Of a stretch of DNA of 64,000 bases, positions 56,607 through 64,000 are shown piece after piece. The translations under genes and the position numbers were made by a program. Source of the stretch: Teratosphaeria epicoccoides. Its lineage: Eukaryota > Ascomycota > Dothideomycetes > Mycosphaerellales > Teratosphaeriaceae. Position 1 is the stretch's first letter. Each line of letters starts with the position of its first letter. Where the stretch lies: the NCBI GenBank assembly GCA_021401465.1, contig JADDMT010000063.1, positions 1-64,000 on the forward strand, given 5' to 3'. Under the pieces are notes generated by a model that was not told the origin of the DNA, made no database searches, and was given only the letters and a program-made list of their open reading frames with translations.

Positions 56607-59249
56607 CTAGGAACAACCACCACCACCACCACCACCAACTTTCCTTTCAACCAACTCCCGATAGATCCTCTTCAACTCCACCACATCGCTCTTCAACTCC
56701 TCCACCTCCTCCTCCCTCTCCCCCAACATCTCCAAACTCGCCTCATAGCGCCCCTCCAAGGCAGCGAAATCTGCTCGCAGCTTCGCCACCTCCCGCTCCA
56801 TCCCTTTCACCGTCTCCGCCTCCCTCATCAACCCCACGACTTCATCCCGCGCCTCGTCCCTCTGCCTCGCCAACCGCGCAATCTCGTCCTTGAACGTCGC
56901 CTTCTCGCTCTCCAGCCGTCGCACAGCCGCGGACATGCGCTCGACGAGTTGGACCGACGGCCCCGCGGCGTTGGCGGTGGAAGTGGAAACGAGATCGTTG
57001 ATCGTGCGATTCGGGGAGCTGGACTCGCCGAAAGCGGGCTCGGTCTCAACCATCGATGGAGTCGGCGGCATTGAGGTGGAATTGTTCCGGTGATCGAAGC
57101 TGAAAGCGCTTTCGTTGCGGCTGATGGATGGGGAGGCCGAGACGTCAGTCGGAGGCGTGATCTGACGACCACCGACGCTGGGTCGGTGGGCTTGAAGCAA
57201 GGAGCTGCGGCGGGAGGTGCTACGGGGGGAGTGGGTTTCGTAGTCGTTGGAGATGACGCGGGTTGTGGCTCGGCGACTGCTGTGGAGGGTGGACAAGTCG
57301 GCGGCGGAGATCTTGCGCTCTGGGCGGAGGGTTGTTGGGGAGGATTGGTGAGAGCGCTGCCATTTAATCCTTTCTTCTTCGATGCGTTGGCTCATCTCGA
57401 CGTTGAAGATATCGCGTTGTTCTTCTGCTTCTGTCTTTGCGTCTGACAGAGCACTCTCGGCTGCTGCGAGCTTGGTGCGGACGGAGTTGAGCTCATCTCG
57501 CATGGTGCGCAGCTCCCGCGTCAGATCCCGAATCTGCTCCCGAGCGCTCTCCAGTTCATCTTCGACCTTTCGGCTCTTGTTGCCAATGTCCCTCGCCCTT
57601 TTTCGCATATCGCTCTCGCGCTTCGTCGCCTCATCCCTCTCCTTCTCTAGCTGACTGACACGGGCACTGAGCGAACTTTCGATCGACTCCCAATTCTCTT
57701 TGGCCAGGCTGTATTGGCTTTGCAATGTCTCGATCTGCCTGAGCAATTTGACACTACTCTCTCCAACGGATCCGTCCGAAGTAGCTTCCTCCGCCCGCGA
57801 GCGGACCGCCTCAAGTCGTGACTCCAGCGCGGAAATCTCATTTTTCAGCTCCAGCGCCGTGACGTTGAATCGCTCTTTCTGCCTGTCGAGCTCCTCGCGC
57901 AGCTTAGTCATCTCGGACTTGGCACGGTCGACGGCGAGTTTCTTCTCGAGTTGCGCATCCTCGAGCTCGATCTCCAGCGCGGCGATCTTGCCTCTGTCCA
58001 CCTCAGCCGCCCTGCTGACTGCCTGCTGCTCCGCCTTGGCAGCCTTGTCGTTGGCTTCTTTCAGCTGAGTCGTGAGTGTTCTGATCAGCTCTGACGCATT
58101 CTCCCGATCGACGCGCAGCTCCTCGACTTGCTTCTCAATCAGCACAATCTGCCTCGTCTTCTCATTCGCCTGCCGCTCCGCCACATCTGCGCGTCGCAGC
58201 TTCTGCTTGAGGTCGACCTCGGCGCGTTCGGCCCGCTCGAGCTTCCTCTTCATCTCCGCTGCTGCCTTGTCGTCTTCGGCCGTCTTGGCGCGCAGCTTCT
58301 TGATGGTTTGCATGTGGCGCAGTTCGTTCTTGCTCAGCTTCTCGCCCTCTTCCATGAGTAATGCGATGCGTTCGTCCTTCTGCGCGAGCTGCTCCTGCAC
58401 ACTGCCGCTGGTGGAGGCATTGGCTTCTTTGGCGGCGGCCACGGTCTCTTTGGCCAGATAGGTGAGCTTGGCCTGCAGCGCGTCGATCTTCTCCATGTAC
58501 GTGTGCATCTCTTCTTGCCGCTGCTTCTCCGCCCGAGCACAATCCCGCCGCATCTGCTCCATCTCTGCCTCGAGCTCGGTGGCACTTTTGCCCGAGCTCG
58601 CGTGGCCGTTGCTCACGTCGACCGAGGGGCGGGGCGAGGCGTCCGCGCTCGGCACGCTGAGCTCCAGCGACGGCCTCGCGCTGTCTGCCGACACCCGCGC
58701 CGGATTGATGGGCAGGCCCGAGGTGAGCAACGTGCCTTCCTCCCGTGACTCGTGTCCCGCGCCACCTCCCCCTTCCTCCCCTGACACAACCTGCTCCACC
58801 GCGCCTTCCGTCTTGACTTCAGGCACCGATGACGACACATGTACATCTCCCGACCGCCTCGAGCCCACCGTCACCTGCACCTCCCCACTTGCTCGCGGAC
58901 TCTTCCGCTCGCCCGCCGGACTGTCCGCTCGCGACGACACTCCCGACGCGCCATCCTTTCTTGCTGTCGCTCTTGCCAACCTCTCTGCCAATCTGTCATT
59001 CACCCTCGTCTTCGACCCCTCCCTCGATGACGCTTCAGACGCCTTCACACTCACCGCTCCTGCCTCTGCCCCTGCTCCCGCCCTGTTGGTCGTGGCTTCC
59101 TTCAATGTCGTCTCACCCGCGCGTTGTCGGGCTGATGCCTCGCCATCTTCTGCCAGAATCGTGTCTAGCCGTGACTCGAGATTGGCAACTGCGCCCGACA
59201 GCAGCGAGCCCCACCCGCCGCTCTTCTTCGGCCCTGGCTTAGCTGCCAT
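56607..59249 (-). CDS. sgm1: Golgi coiled-coil protein, TMF1/Sgm1 family
   Basis: TMF1/Sgm1 proteins are long coiled-coil golgins that bind Rab6/Ypt6 and tether vesicles at the Golgi. This single-exon gene encodes 880 residues. The start MAAKPGPKKSGGWGSLLSGAV is the conserved GWG-type N-terminal helix. Residues ~30-225 are disordered. A long heptad-rich coiled coil follows (~226-660: MEQMRRDCARAEKQRQEEMH and onward). A Ser-rich linker with phosphorylation-like SP/TP sites comes next, then a C-terminal coiled coil (VERMSAAVRRLESEKATFKD .. YRELVERK), the TATA-binding-like/Rab6-binding region of the family. It ends in a short glycine run. The name TMF refers to a historical DNA-binding claim; a Golgi role is more likely. 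Confidence 0.9.
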   Translation of the reverse strand: MAAKPGPKKSGGWGSLLSGAVANLESRLDTILAEDGEASARQRAGETTLKEATTNRAGAGAEAGAVSVKASEASSREGSKTRVNDRLAERLARATARKDGASGVSSRADSPAGERKSPRASGEVQVTVGSRRSGDVHVSSSVPEVKTEGAVEQVVSGEEGGGGAGHESREEGTLLTSGLPINPARVSADSARPSLELSVPSADASPRPSVDVSNGHASSGKSATELEAEMEQMRRDCARAEKQRQEEMHTYMEKIDALQAKLTYLAKETVAAAKEANASTSGSVQEQLAQKDERIALLMEEGEKLSKNELRHMQTIKKLRAKTAEDDKAAAEMKRKLERAERAEVDLKQKLRRADVAERQANEKTRQIVLIEKQVEELRVDRENASELIRTLTTQLKEANDKAAKAEQQAVSRAAEVDRGKIAALEIELEDAQLEKKLAVDRAKSEMTKLREELDRQKERFNVTALELKNEISALESRLEAVRSRAEEATSDGSVGESSVKLLRQIETLQSQYSLAKENWESIESSLSARVSQLEKERDEATKRESDMRKRARDIGNKSRKVEDELESAREQIRDLTRELRTMRDELNSVRTKLAAAESALSDAKTEAEEQRDIFNVEMSQRIEEERIKWQRSHQSSPTTLRPERKISAADLSTLHSSRRATTRVISNDYETHSPRSTSRRSSLLQAHRPSVGGRQITPPTDVSASPSISRNESAFSFDHRNNSTSMPPTPSMVETEPAFGESSSPNRTINDLVSTSTANAAGPSVQLVERMSAAVRRLESEKATFKDEIARLARQRDEARDEVVGLMREAETVKGMEREVAKLRADFAALEGRYEASLEMLGEREEEVEELKSDVVELKRIYRELVERKVGGGGGGGCS

Positions 59250-59631
59250 TCTCCACGCTGTCACATGCAATGTCTCGTCCAGTCTATATGACCAAGTGAT
59301 TCCTCCTCCGACGCCGCATTGCACGTTTCATGCTACCGGAGCAAATGGCAGCACTTCGGCGGCATTGGATTGTCTGAGTCAAATCAATCAATGAATCAAT
59401 CAACCTCAAGCCTGAAGCCGGACTACGTCCAATGACACGGCGACACTTGTCGATTTATCCTGCCACTTGTAAAACAGACGGCATGCCGCGGCCAGCTTGA
59501 CCTTCGCTTGGCAAATCTTCGGCAAATTTTCGGCGAATCTGAGGTAAATCTTCGGCAAATCTCGCTCGCCTTCACATGTCAATCCAAATCAAACATCCCA
59601 ACCCAGACCACCCATCTCTCCCTTCTACAAT
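59250..59631. repeat. Divergent promoter region with short tandem repeats
   Basis: Between the sgm1 and vps37 starts. An ATCA/ATGAATCA tetranucleotide run lies near 59381-59404. Four imperfect copies of a CTTCGGCAAAT-like unit lie at 59510-59570. Both genes serve Golgi-endosome traffic; whether the repeats act in regulation is unknown. Confidence 0.5.
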
Positions 59632-60399
59632 ATGGCCGCCATGTCCTACACACCTCAATTCTCCTCTCCGCCTCCTCGCCCCTACTCCTCCGGCCCGCCC
59701 GCCCCACCGCCCAAAACCTCCGGCACCTCAACACCCTCCCGAATCCCACCACTCCCTCCTCCCCCGCGAAACGCATACCAGCAGACCGAACCCTCCGAGC
59801 TCGACGCAAGCCAGCCATACCCCCAACCCTACCAACAACAATACGCGACCGTACAAGTCCCGCCCATCGAAACCAACTGGCTGCCCGCCATCCTCCAAGA
59901 CAAATCCTCCAGTGACCTCAACACCCTCCTCCAATCTCCCGACCTGCTCACCGCCCTCCTCTCCGACCCCTCAACAACCCACCCCTCCATTCCCGCTTCC
60001 ATCGCGCCCCTAGAAACCCTCATAAACTTCAACCTTACCCTCTCCACCGCCCTCCTCGACCTCGAAACCCGCCTCGCCCAAAAACGGCGCGAAACGCAAT
60101 CTCGTCTCCTGGCCCTCCGCGCCCTCGAACAACAACACCGCTCCAAACTCTCCGAAACCGAGAACGCGCTCAAAGACTTCAGCCCTATGGCACTGTACCA
60201 GCGTTTGAGGGACAGCGCGGCAGAGCAGGAGATGCTGGTGAAAGGTGTCGAGGAGAGTTGGTTAGAAGGGGCCGGGATGGCGGGGGACAGGGAGGTGAGC
60301 GATTGGTTGAAGGCCGTGAGGGAGGGAAGGAAGGTGGGCTTCTTGCGGGCCGAGAGGAAAGGGCGGTGGGATGAGGGCAGGGTTGGGGGGTGGAGGTGA
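59632..60399 (+). CDS. vps37: ESCRT-I subunit Vps37 (Mod(r) domain)
   Basis: Vps37 is a structural subunit of ESCRT-I, which sorts ubiquitinated cargo into multivesicular bodies. This single-exon gene encodes 255 residues. The first ~80 are Pro-rich and disordered, as in filamentous fungi. The Mod(r) domain covers about residues 85-240: LPAILQDKSSSDLNTLLQSP, LETLINFNLTLSTALLDLET, LALRALEQQHRSKLSETENA and SPMALYQRLRDSAAEQEML. The C-terminal WLKAVREGRKVGFLRAERKG matches the family end. The start ATG at 59632 is followed by a second Met at codon 4. Codon use is strongly C-ending up to about 60180 and less so afterwards. Confidence 0.85.
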   Translation: MAAMSYTPQFSSPPPRPYSSGPPAPPPKTSGTSTPSRIPPLPPPPRNAYQQTEPSELDASQPYPQPYQQQYATVQVPPIETNWLPAILQDKSSSDLNTLLQSPDLLTALLSDPSTTHPSIPASIAPLETLINFNLTLSTALLDLETRLAQKRRETQSRLLALRALEQQHRSKLSETENALKDFSPMALYQRLRDSAAEQEMLVKGVEESWLEGAGMAGDREVSDWLKAVREGRKVGFLRAERKGRWDEGRVGGWR

Positions 60400-61511
60400 T
60401 GGTGGAGGTACACCAGGCAAGAATCACGGGTTTATGACCCTCTTCTGCCTCACCTGGATCGTGCAGGACAAGCCTTGGCGCGTGGTTACGTGGGCATTTC
60501 TGGAGTGCAAGAGCTGAATGACCGATCAATGACCATACACGAGTGGAAGAAGACCACAGCATCCGTGATCCAGACTGTACGACACGATGTGATGATGCGG
60601 CAGAGTCCCCGCATCCACTATTCCAACACCTCTCGCAAGCTCTTCGTTAGACTCCACAACTCCAATTCCACTGGAAAAATCACCGTCACGCCCTTGGATC
60701 CTTTGCAGCGACGACAATCTTCCATCACCTCGAACAAAAGCCAGCTGCCGGGCTTGCGAACCAGAATCTCTCACCCTGGGAAGAACATCGAGGCTACAGA
60801 CCCCGAGAGGGTTGTCTAGTCACATGTGTCGCTTGCCTGCGTGCCTTTGTGCCACGAGCACAGCGACGGGAGGCCATGCGCCCCGGGATCCTGGGGAAGC
60901 GGCGATCGCAGCACCGGTAAGGGTCGAAAAGTCGATGTGTTGACACAGCCGGCCGGTAGGATATGGCAACGAAGTCGACGGGGATACGCAGATTTCTCAA
61001 TCGATCGACGCTGTTGAGGAATGGGGAGGATGAAGGTCCGCTGGGCTTTTGAATGACGAATGCAATCTCATCGCATCCTCTGCCTCTGTCGACCCACTTT
61101 GATGCTTGCTGTCACCTCACGCCATCGCCTCAGCTTCACGCCATTACTGCCATCTCAAAAGTTCAGGAATCTACCTTCCGAGCAGCATGCTCAACTCGCA
61201 AGCATACCGCTCACTCCCTGCCATCCTTACTACGTCCCTCCACCGGGACCCAAAAGGTTTCAGAAAACACCATATCTCACGCCTGCAGACGCGGCCCCCG
61301 CTAGGCCTGGTTTGATCGCAATACCGAGGATTGTTGTCATGTATGTCAAACGTATCAGCGCAGCGGACCTCTCAAATCCTTGATCAAACCACGGTAGAAA
61401 ATTTATCATTATTCTACCTGCAAGTCTCCGATATATGGACATCGTGGCCGCAGCAGAGCATATATACCATGAACATCTCCATCAGGGCAAAATCTCCAAT
61501 ACGCACTGCCT
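60400..61511. other. Intergenic region, no supported gene
   Basis: About 1.1 kb between vps37 and hmgA. Plus-strand frames of 114 codons (60475-60819, non-ATG start) and 107 codons (61060-61383, ATG) have no motif I know, and neither strand shows clear codon bias. I leave them out. Confidence 0.45.
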
Positions 61512-62948
61512 CTAGGGCACATAATGCGGCACCTGCCCTTTATCCCCTCCCTCCCCATCCCCACCATCCGCCTCAATCCCATCCTCCACCTTCCTCCGCT
61601 CCGGCCGCCTAAAATGCGGCCTCAACCCCTCCCAGCTCTCCGCATTATAATCCCCCTGCACCTTCCTGCACCTCTTCAAGCCCCACTCCGTCACGCCAAC
61701 CATAAAGCAACTCTCAAACATAAACGCCATACTGCCCTCCCCGACCCTCGCCGGCTTCAACTTCGCCTCCCTCGCCCTCCCATGCGTCACCGCGTCCGGC
61801 CCATGCGCGCTCATAACATTATGCAGACTCGCGCCCGCCGGCCGGAACCCCCCTCCCGTCTTCGCATCGTACTCCCCGCCGACGAGCCCCATGAACTCCG
61901 ACATGGTGTTGCGATGGTACCAGGGCGGCCGGAACGTGGCTTCCTGCACGAGCCAGCGCGGCGGGAACACGACAAAGTCCGCGATCGCGGTGCCCGGGTG
62001 GTCGGACGGCGCGGTCAGCACGGTGAAGATCGAGGGGTCCGGGTGGTCGTGCGAGATGCTGCCGACGGCCGCGAAGCGCCCGAGGTCGTATTTGTAGGGG
62101 TAGTACGTCCCGTGCCACGCGACGACGTCGAAGGGCGTGTGCGTCTGCGTGGCGGCGAAGAGGTGCGAGGCGAATTTCGCGAGGAGCGTGTAAGTGGTCC
62201 CCCCGTCGTGGTCCTCGTCGAAGGCGGCGACGGGCGCCTGGAAGTCCCGGGCGTTGGCGAGACAGTGCGACCCGATGGGGCCGAGCTCGGGGAGGTGGAA
62301 GTGCCCTTGGTAGAGCTCGAGGATGTAGCCGCGGACGGCGCCGGTGGGCAGCGTGACGCGGTGTCGGATGCCGCGGGGGATGACTGCGATTTCGTTGGGG
62401 CGGACGAGGAGGTGTCCGAGTTCGGTTTGGATGTCGAGGACGCCGTGTTGAGGGACGATGAGGAAGTCGCCGTCCGCGGAGTAGAAGGCGGTGTGCCGGT
62501 CCATGTCCTTGCCGGCGGCGTAGATGAAGATCCCGAGGCCGGATTTGGTGGTTGGGTCGCCGGCACCAGCCACGAGGTGCAGGCTGTGCACCCAGTCGAC
62601 GGTTTCGTCGAGGTCGAAGGGGTCCCAGCGGAGCTGGTTTGGAATCTGGTGCCAGCGTTCTTTGCCGTGGACGCCGGGAGTCGTGTCGAAGGTGTTTGCT
62701 TCCCTGGGCTCGAAGGGAGAGTGTGCGGATGCGGGCAGGATTCGTTGCAGCCATGTTTGTTGGTTCTCGTGTCGGGGAGCTGTGAAGGCGGTGCCGGAGA
62801 GTTTCTCGTTGTACAGACCGTAGGGGGATTTTTGAGGATTGTTCATGCCTACTGGTAAGGCGCCGTCGACTGCTTCGGTCTCATGGTAGCAGTTGAAGCC
62901 ATTCTGGTACTGGTATTTCTCCTTGAAGGAGAAATCTGTTACAGGCAT
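61512..62948 (-). CDS. hmgA: Homogentisate 1,2-dioxygenase
   Basis: HmgA opens the ring of homogentisate to maleylacetoacetate in phenylalanine/tyrosine breakdown; loss diverts carbon to pyomelanin. The single-exon gene encodes 478 residues, slightly longer than usual because of a polar C-terminal tail after HFRRPER. Iron ligands by family alignment are present: His345 (PPWYHRN), Glu351 (MSEFMGL) and His382 (SAHGPD). Other marks are YQNGFNCYHETEA at the start, PRGIRHRV and AWHGTYYPYKYDL. Codon use is extremely GC3-rich, which also opens a 444-codon frame on the opposite strand. It is divergent from fahA across 483 bp. The call is firm. Confidence 0.97.
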   Translation of the reverse strand: MPVTDFSFKEKYQYQNGFNCYHETEAVDGALPVGMNNPQKSPYGLYNEKLSGTAFTAPRHENQQTWLQRILPASAHSPFEPREANTFDTTPGVHGKERWHQIPNQLRWDPFDLDETVDWVHSLHLVAGAGDPTTKSGLGIFIYAAGKDMDRHTAFYSADGDFLIVPQHGVLDIQTELGHLLVRPNEIAVIPRGIRHRVTLPTGAVRGYILELYQGHFHLPELGPIGSHCLANARDFQAPVAAFDEDHDGGTTYTLLAKFASHLFAATQTHTPFDVVAWHGTYYPYKYDLGRFAAVGSISHDHPDPSIFTVLTAPSDHPGTAIADFVVFPPRWLVQEATFRPPWYHRNTMSEFMGLVGGEYDAKTGGGFRPAGASLHNVMSAHGPDAVTHGRAREAKLKPARVGEGSMAFMFESCFMVGVTEWGLKRCRKVQGDYNAESWEGLRPHFRRPERRKVEDGIEADGGDGEGGDKGQVPHYVP

Positions 62949-63431
62949 GATGGAAGATGAAGGGTATGAGGTTGAAGGAATAGGTGAATGGTCGCTTAGC
63001 TTGTGGATATTTGATATTGATCTGGCTTATGCGCCTGAGTTATGTTGACTGCGAGCGTGTCGGATCGAGCACGCATACGTTGGTCTTTCCGCACAGCGTG
63101 CCTATACCTAGGTAGTCTTCGAGATACTGAAGTCGGCAGTGCATCCACCCTTGACGGCTTCCCCTCATTCCCCACAAAAAGCTTCTGTCGTATTAAGCGG
63201 AAGATCCCCGCATTGCGGCGTGCCTTCCGAAAGTGACGCTCGACAACATTAAGCTTGGACCTTCGCGTATAAATCGGCTTACCTTCATTGGCGGTCCCAT
63301 GGACAAGCTGATTTGCAGTGGACTTCACAGGTCCTGAGTCATTGTGATGAATTTTCCAGATTGGAAACGACCCACGAATCACCGACAAGCTCGATACTTT
63401 ACGTGCTTTCGATTGTGTTTGGTCCTCGAAG
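62949..63431. promoter_or_regulatory. Divergent promoter region of hmgA and fahA
   Basis: These 483 bp lie between two outward-facing tyrosine-catabolism genes. Joint induction by a pathway regulator (HmgR-type in Aspergillus) would act here; I cannot point to a specific site. Confidence 0.5.
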
Positions 63432-64000
63432 ATGGCGCCCCTGAAAAGCTGGCTGGAGATAGACCCGAAAAGCCACTTCTCGCTGCACAACATACCATTC
63501 GGAATCATTTCCACGCCTGCAAACGCTCAGCCTCGTCCAGCAGTCGCCATCGGCGATTACGCCTTGGATCTGCAGGGGTTCACTGAGCGGAATGGCTTCG
63601 CGGCGTTGTCGATGATACAACCGCATCAGCACGTATTCACCGAATCCGCTCTAAACGCATTTGCAGCCTTAGGGCGACCGATGCATCGTGTGGTTCGAGA
63701 ATATCTGCAAAGCATATTCCTCGCCGACGGTCCGTTTCCGCATATCCTGGAGGACAACGAGCAGTTGCGCAAAGACGTCCTGGTTCCGCTCGGAGAAGTG
63801 TCAACACACATGCCCATGCGAATCGGGGATTACACGGACTTCTATGCTGGTCTTCATCATGCCCACAACGTCGGGAAGCTATTCCGCGGCGCACAAAACG
63901 CCCTGCAACCAAATTACAAGCATCTGCCTGTAGGTTATCACGGGCGGGCGTCCAGCGTCGTAGTATCAGGGACACCAATAACGCGGCCAAATGGGCAGAT
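63432..64000 (+). CDS. fahA: Fumarylacetoacetase, 5' part cut by window edge
   Basis: FahA hydrolyses fumarylacetoacetate to fumarate and acetoacetate, the last step of tyrosine breakdown. The frame is open from ATG 63432 to the window end (189 codons). It reads MAPLKSWLEIDPKSHFSLHN at the start, then RPAVAIGDYALDL, and DYTDFYAGLHHAHNVGKLFR, which holds the metal-ligand Asp and catalytic His of the family. It ends in YKHLPVGYHGRASSVVVSGT. No intron is needed in the visible part. The C-terminal half, including the remaining metal ligands, is outside. Position divergent to hmgA supports the call. Confidence 0.96.
   Translation, partial: MAPLKSWLEIDPKSHFSLHNIPFGIISTPANAQPRPAVAIGDYALDLQGFTERNGFAALSMIQPHQHVFTESALNAFAALGRPMHRVVREYLQSIFLADGPFPHILEDNEQLRKDVLVPLGEVSTHMPMRIGDYTDFYAGLHHAHNVGKLFRGAQNALQPNYKHLPVGYHGRASSVVVSGTPITRPNGQ

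Noticed and set aside
61524..62858. 444-codon open frame on the plus strand opposite hmgA
   Set aside because: It mirrors the very GC3-rich hmgA codons; the translation is Arg/Val/Glu-rich repeats with no domain, while hmgA is certain.

Overview
The window is nuclear DNA of a filamentous ascomycete (Pezizomycotina). Most genes carry one to five short introns of about 47-96 bp with GT..AG ends, coding regions are GC-rich at third positions, and intergenic gaps are a few hundred bases. The families found (Chd1 with its C-terminal helical domain, Vps9 with a CUE domain, Mon2, Mzt1, fungal-only unknowns) fit this. A Dothideomycete, perhaps of the Capnodiales/Mycosphaerellales type, is my best guess, but the class is inference. 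I saw no tRNA, rRNA, intact transposon or CRISPR array.

Layout. 0.1-5.7 kb: two convergent membrane transporters, a DHA1-type MFS drug/polyamine transporter and a SulP/STAS/cNMP protein like yeast Vsb1. 6.7-14.7 kb: Nas6 (proteasome chaperone), TRAPPC11, the tiny gamma-tubulin complex factor Mzt1, and a conserved fungal unknown. 14.7-18.0 kb is accessory in character: a frameshifted LaeA-like methyltransferase pseudogene, a small lineage protein, and a secreted acidic-tailed protein that needs a GC-AG intron. 18-29.6 kb: LYR protein, Vps9, Mon2, Rpp40, Lsm8. 30-41.3 kb: Prp40, Rli1/ABCE1 and Chd1. 42-46.9 kb: Iml2, a Cys-motif unknown and a mitochondrial carrier. 47-52.4 kb is gene-poor: a coding-like relic, a fucose-permease-type MFS transporter, and a chromodomain gene rebuilt here from three frames. 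52.5-60.4 kb: two small conserved fungal proteins (one with a MGNCC myristoylation-type N-terminus), a five-finger C2H2 factor with a Cys-rich tail, Sgm1/TMF1 and Vps37. 61.5-64 kb: homogentisate dioxygenase and, divergently, fumarylacetoacetase cut by the window edge, which form part of a tyrosine/phenylalanine degradation cluster.

Shared themes are inference from gene content. Five vesicle-traffic genes (TRAPPC11, Vps9, Mon2, Sgm1/TMF1, Vps37) and several RNA-processing or translation genes (Rpp40, Lsm8, Prp40, Rli1) lie close together. Only the hmgA-fahA pair is a metabolic cluster in the strict sense.

Exon boundaries were set by hand from reading-frame continuity, GT..AG signals and remembered family alignments; no alignment or RNA data were available. 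The most unusual items are the chromodomain gene at 51.2-52.3 kb, the 90-codon open frame in frame behind the prp40 stop, the GC-AG intron gene at 17 kb, the decayed methyltransferase, and a strong unassigned intron signal upstream of chd1.
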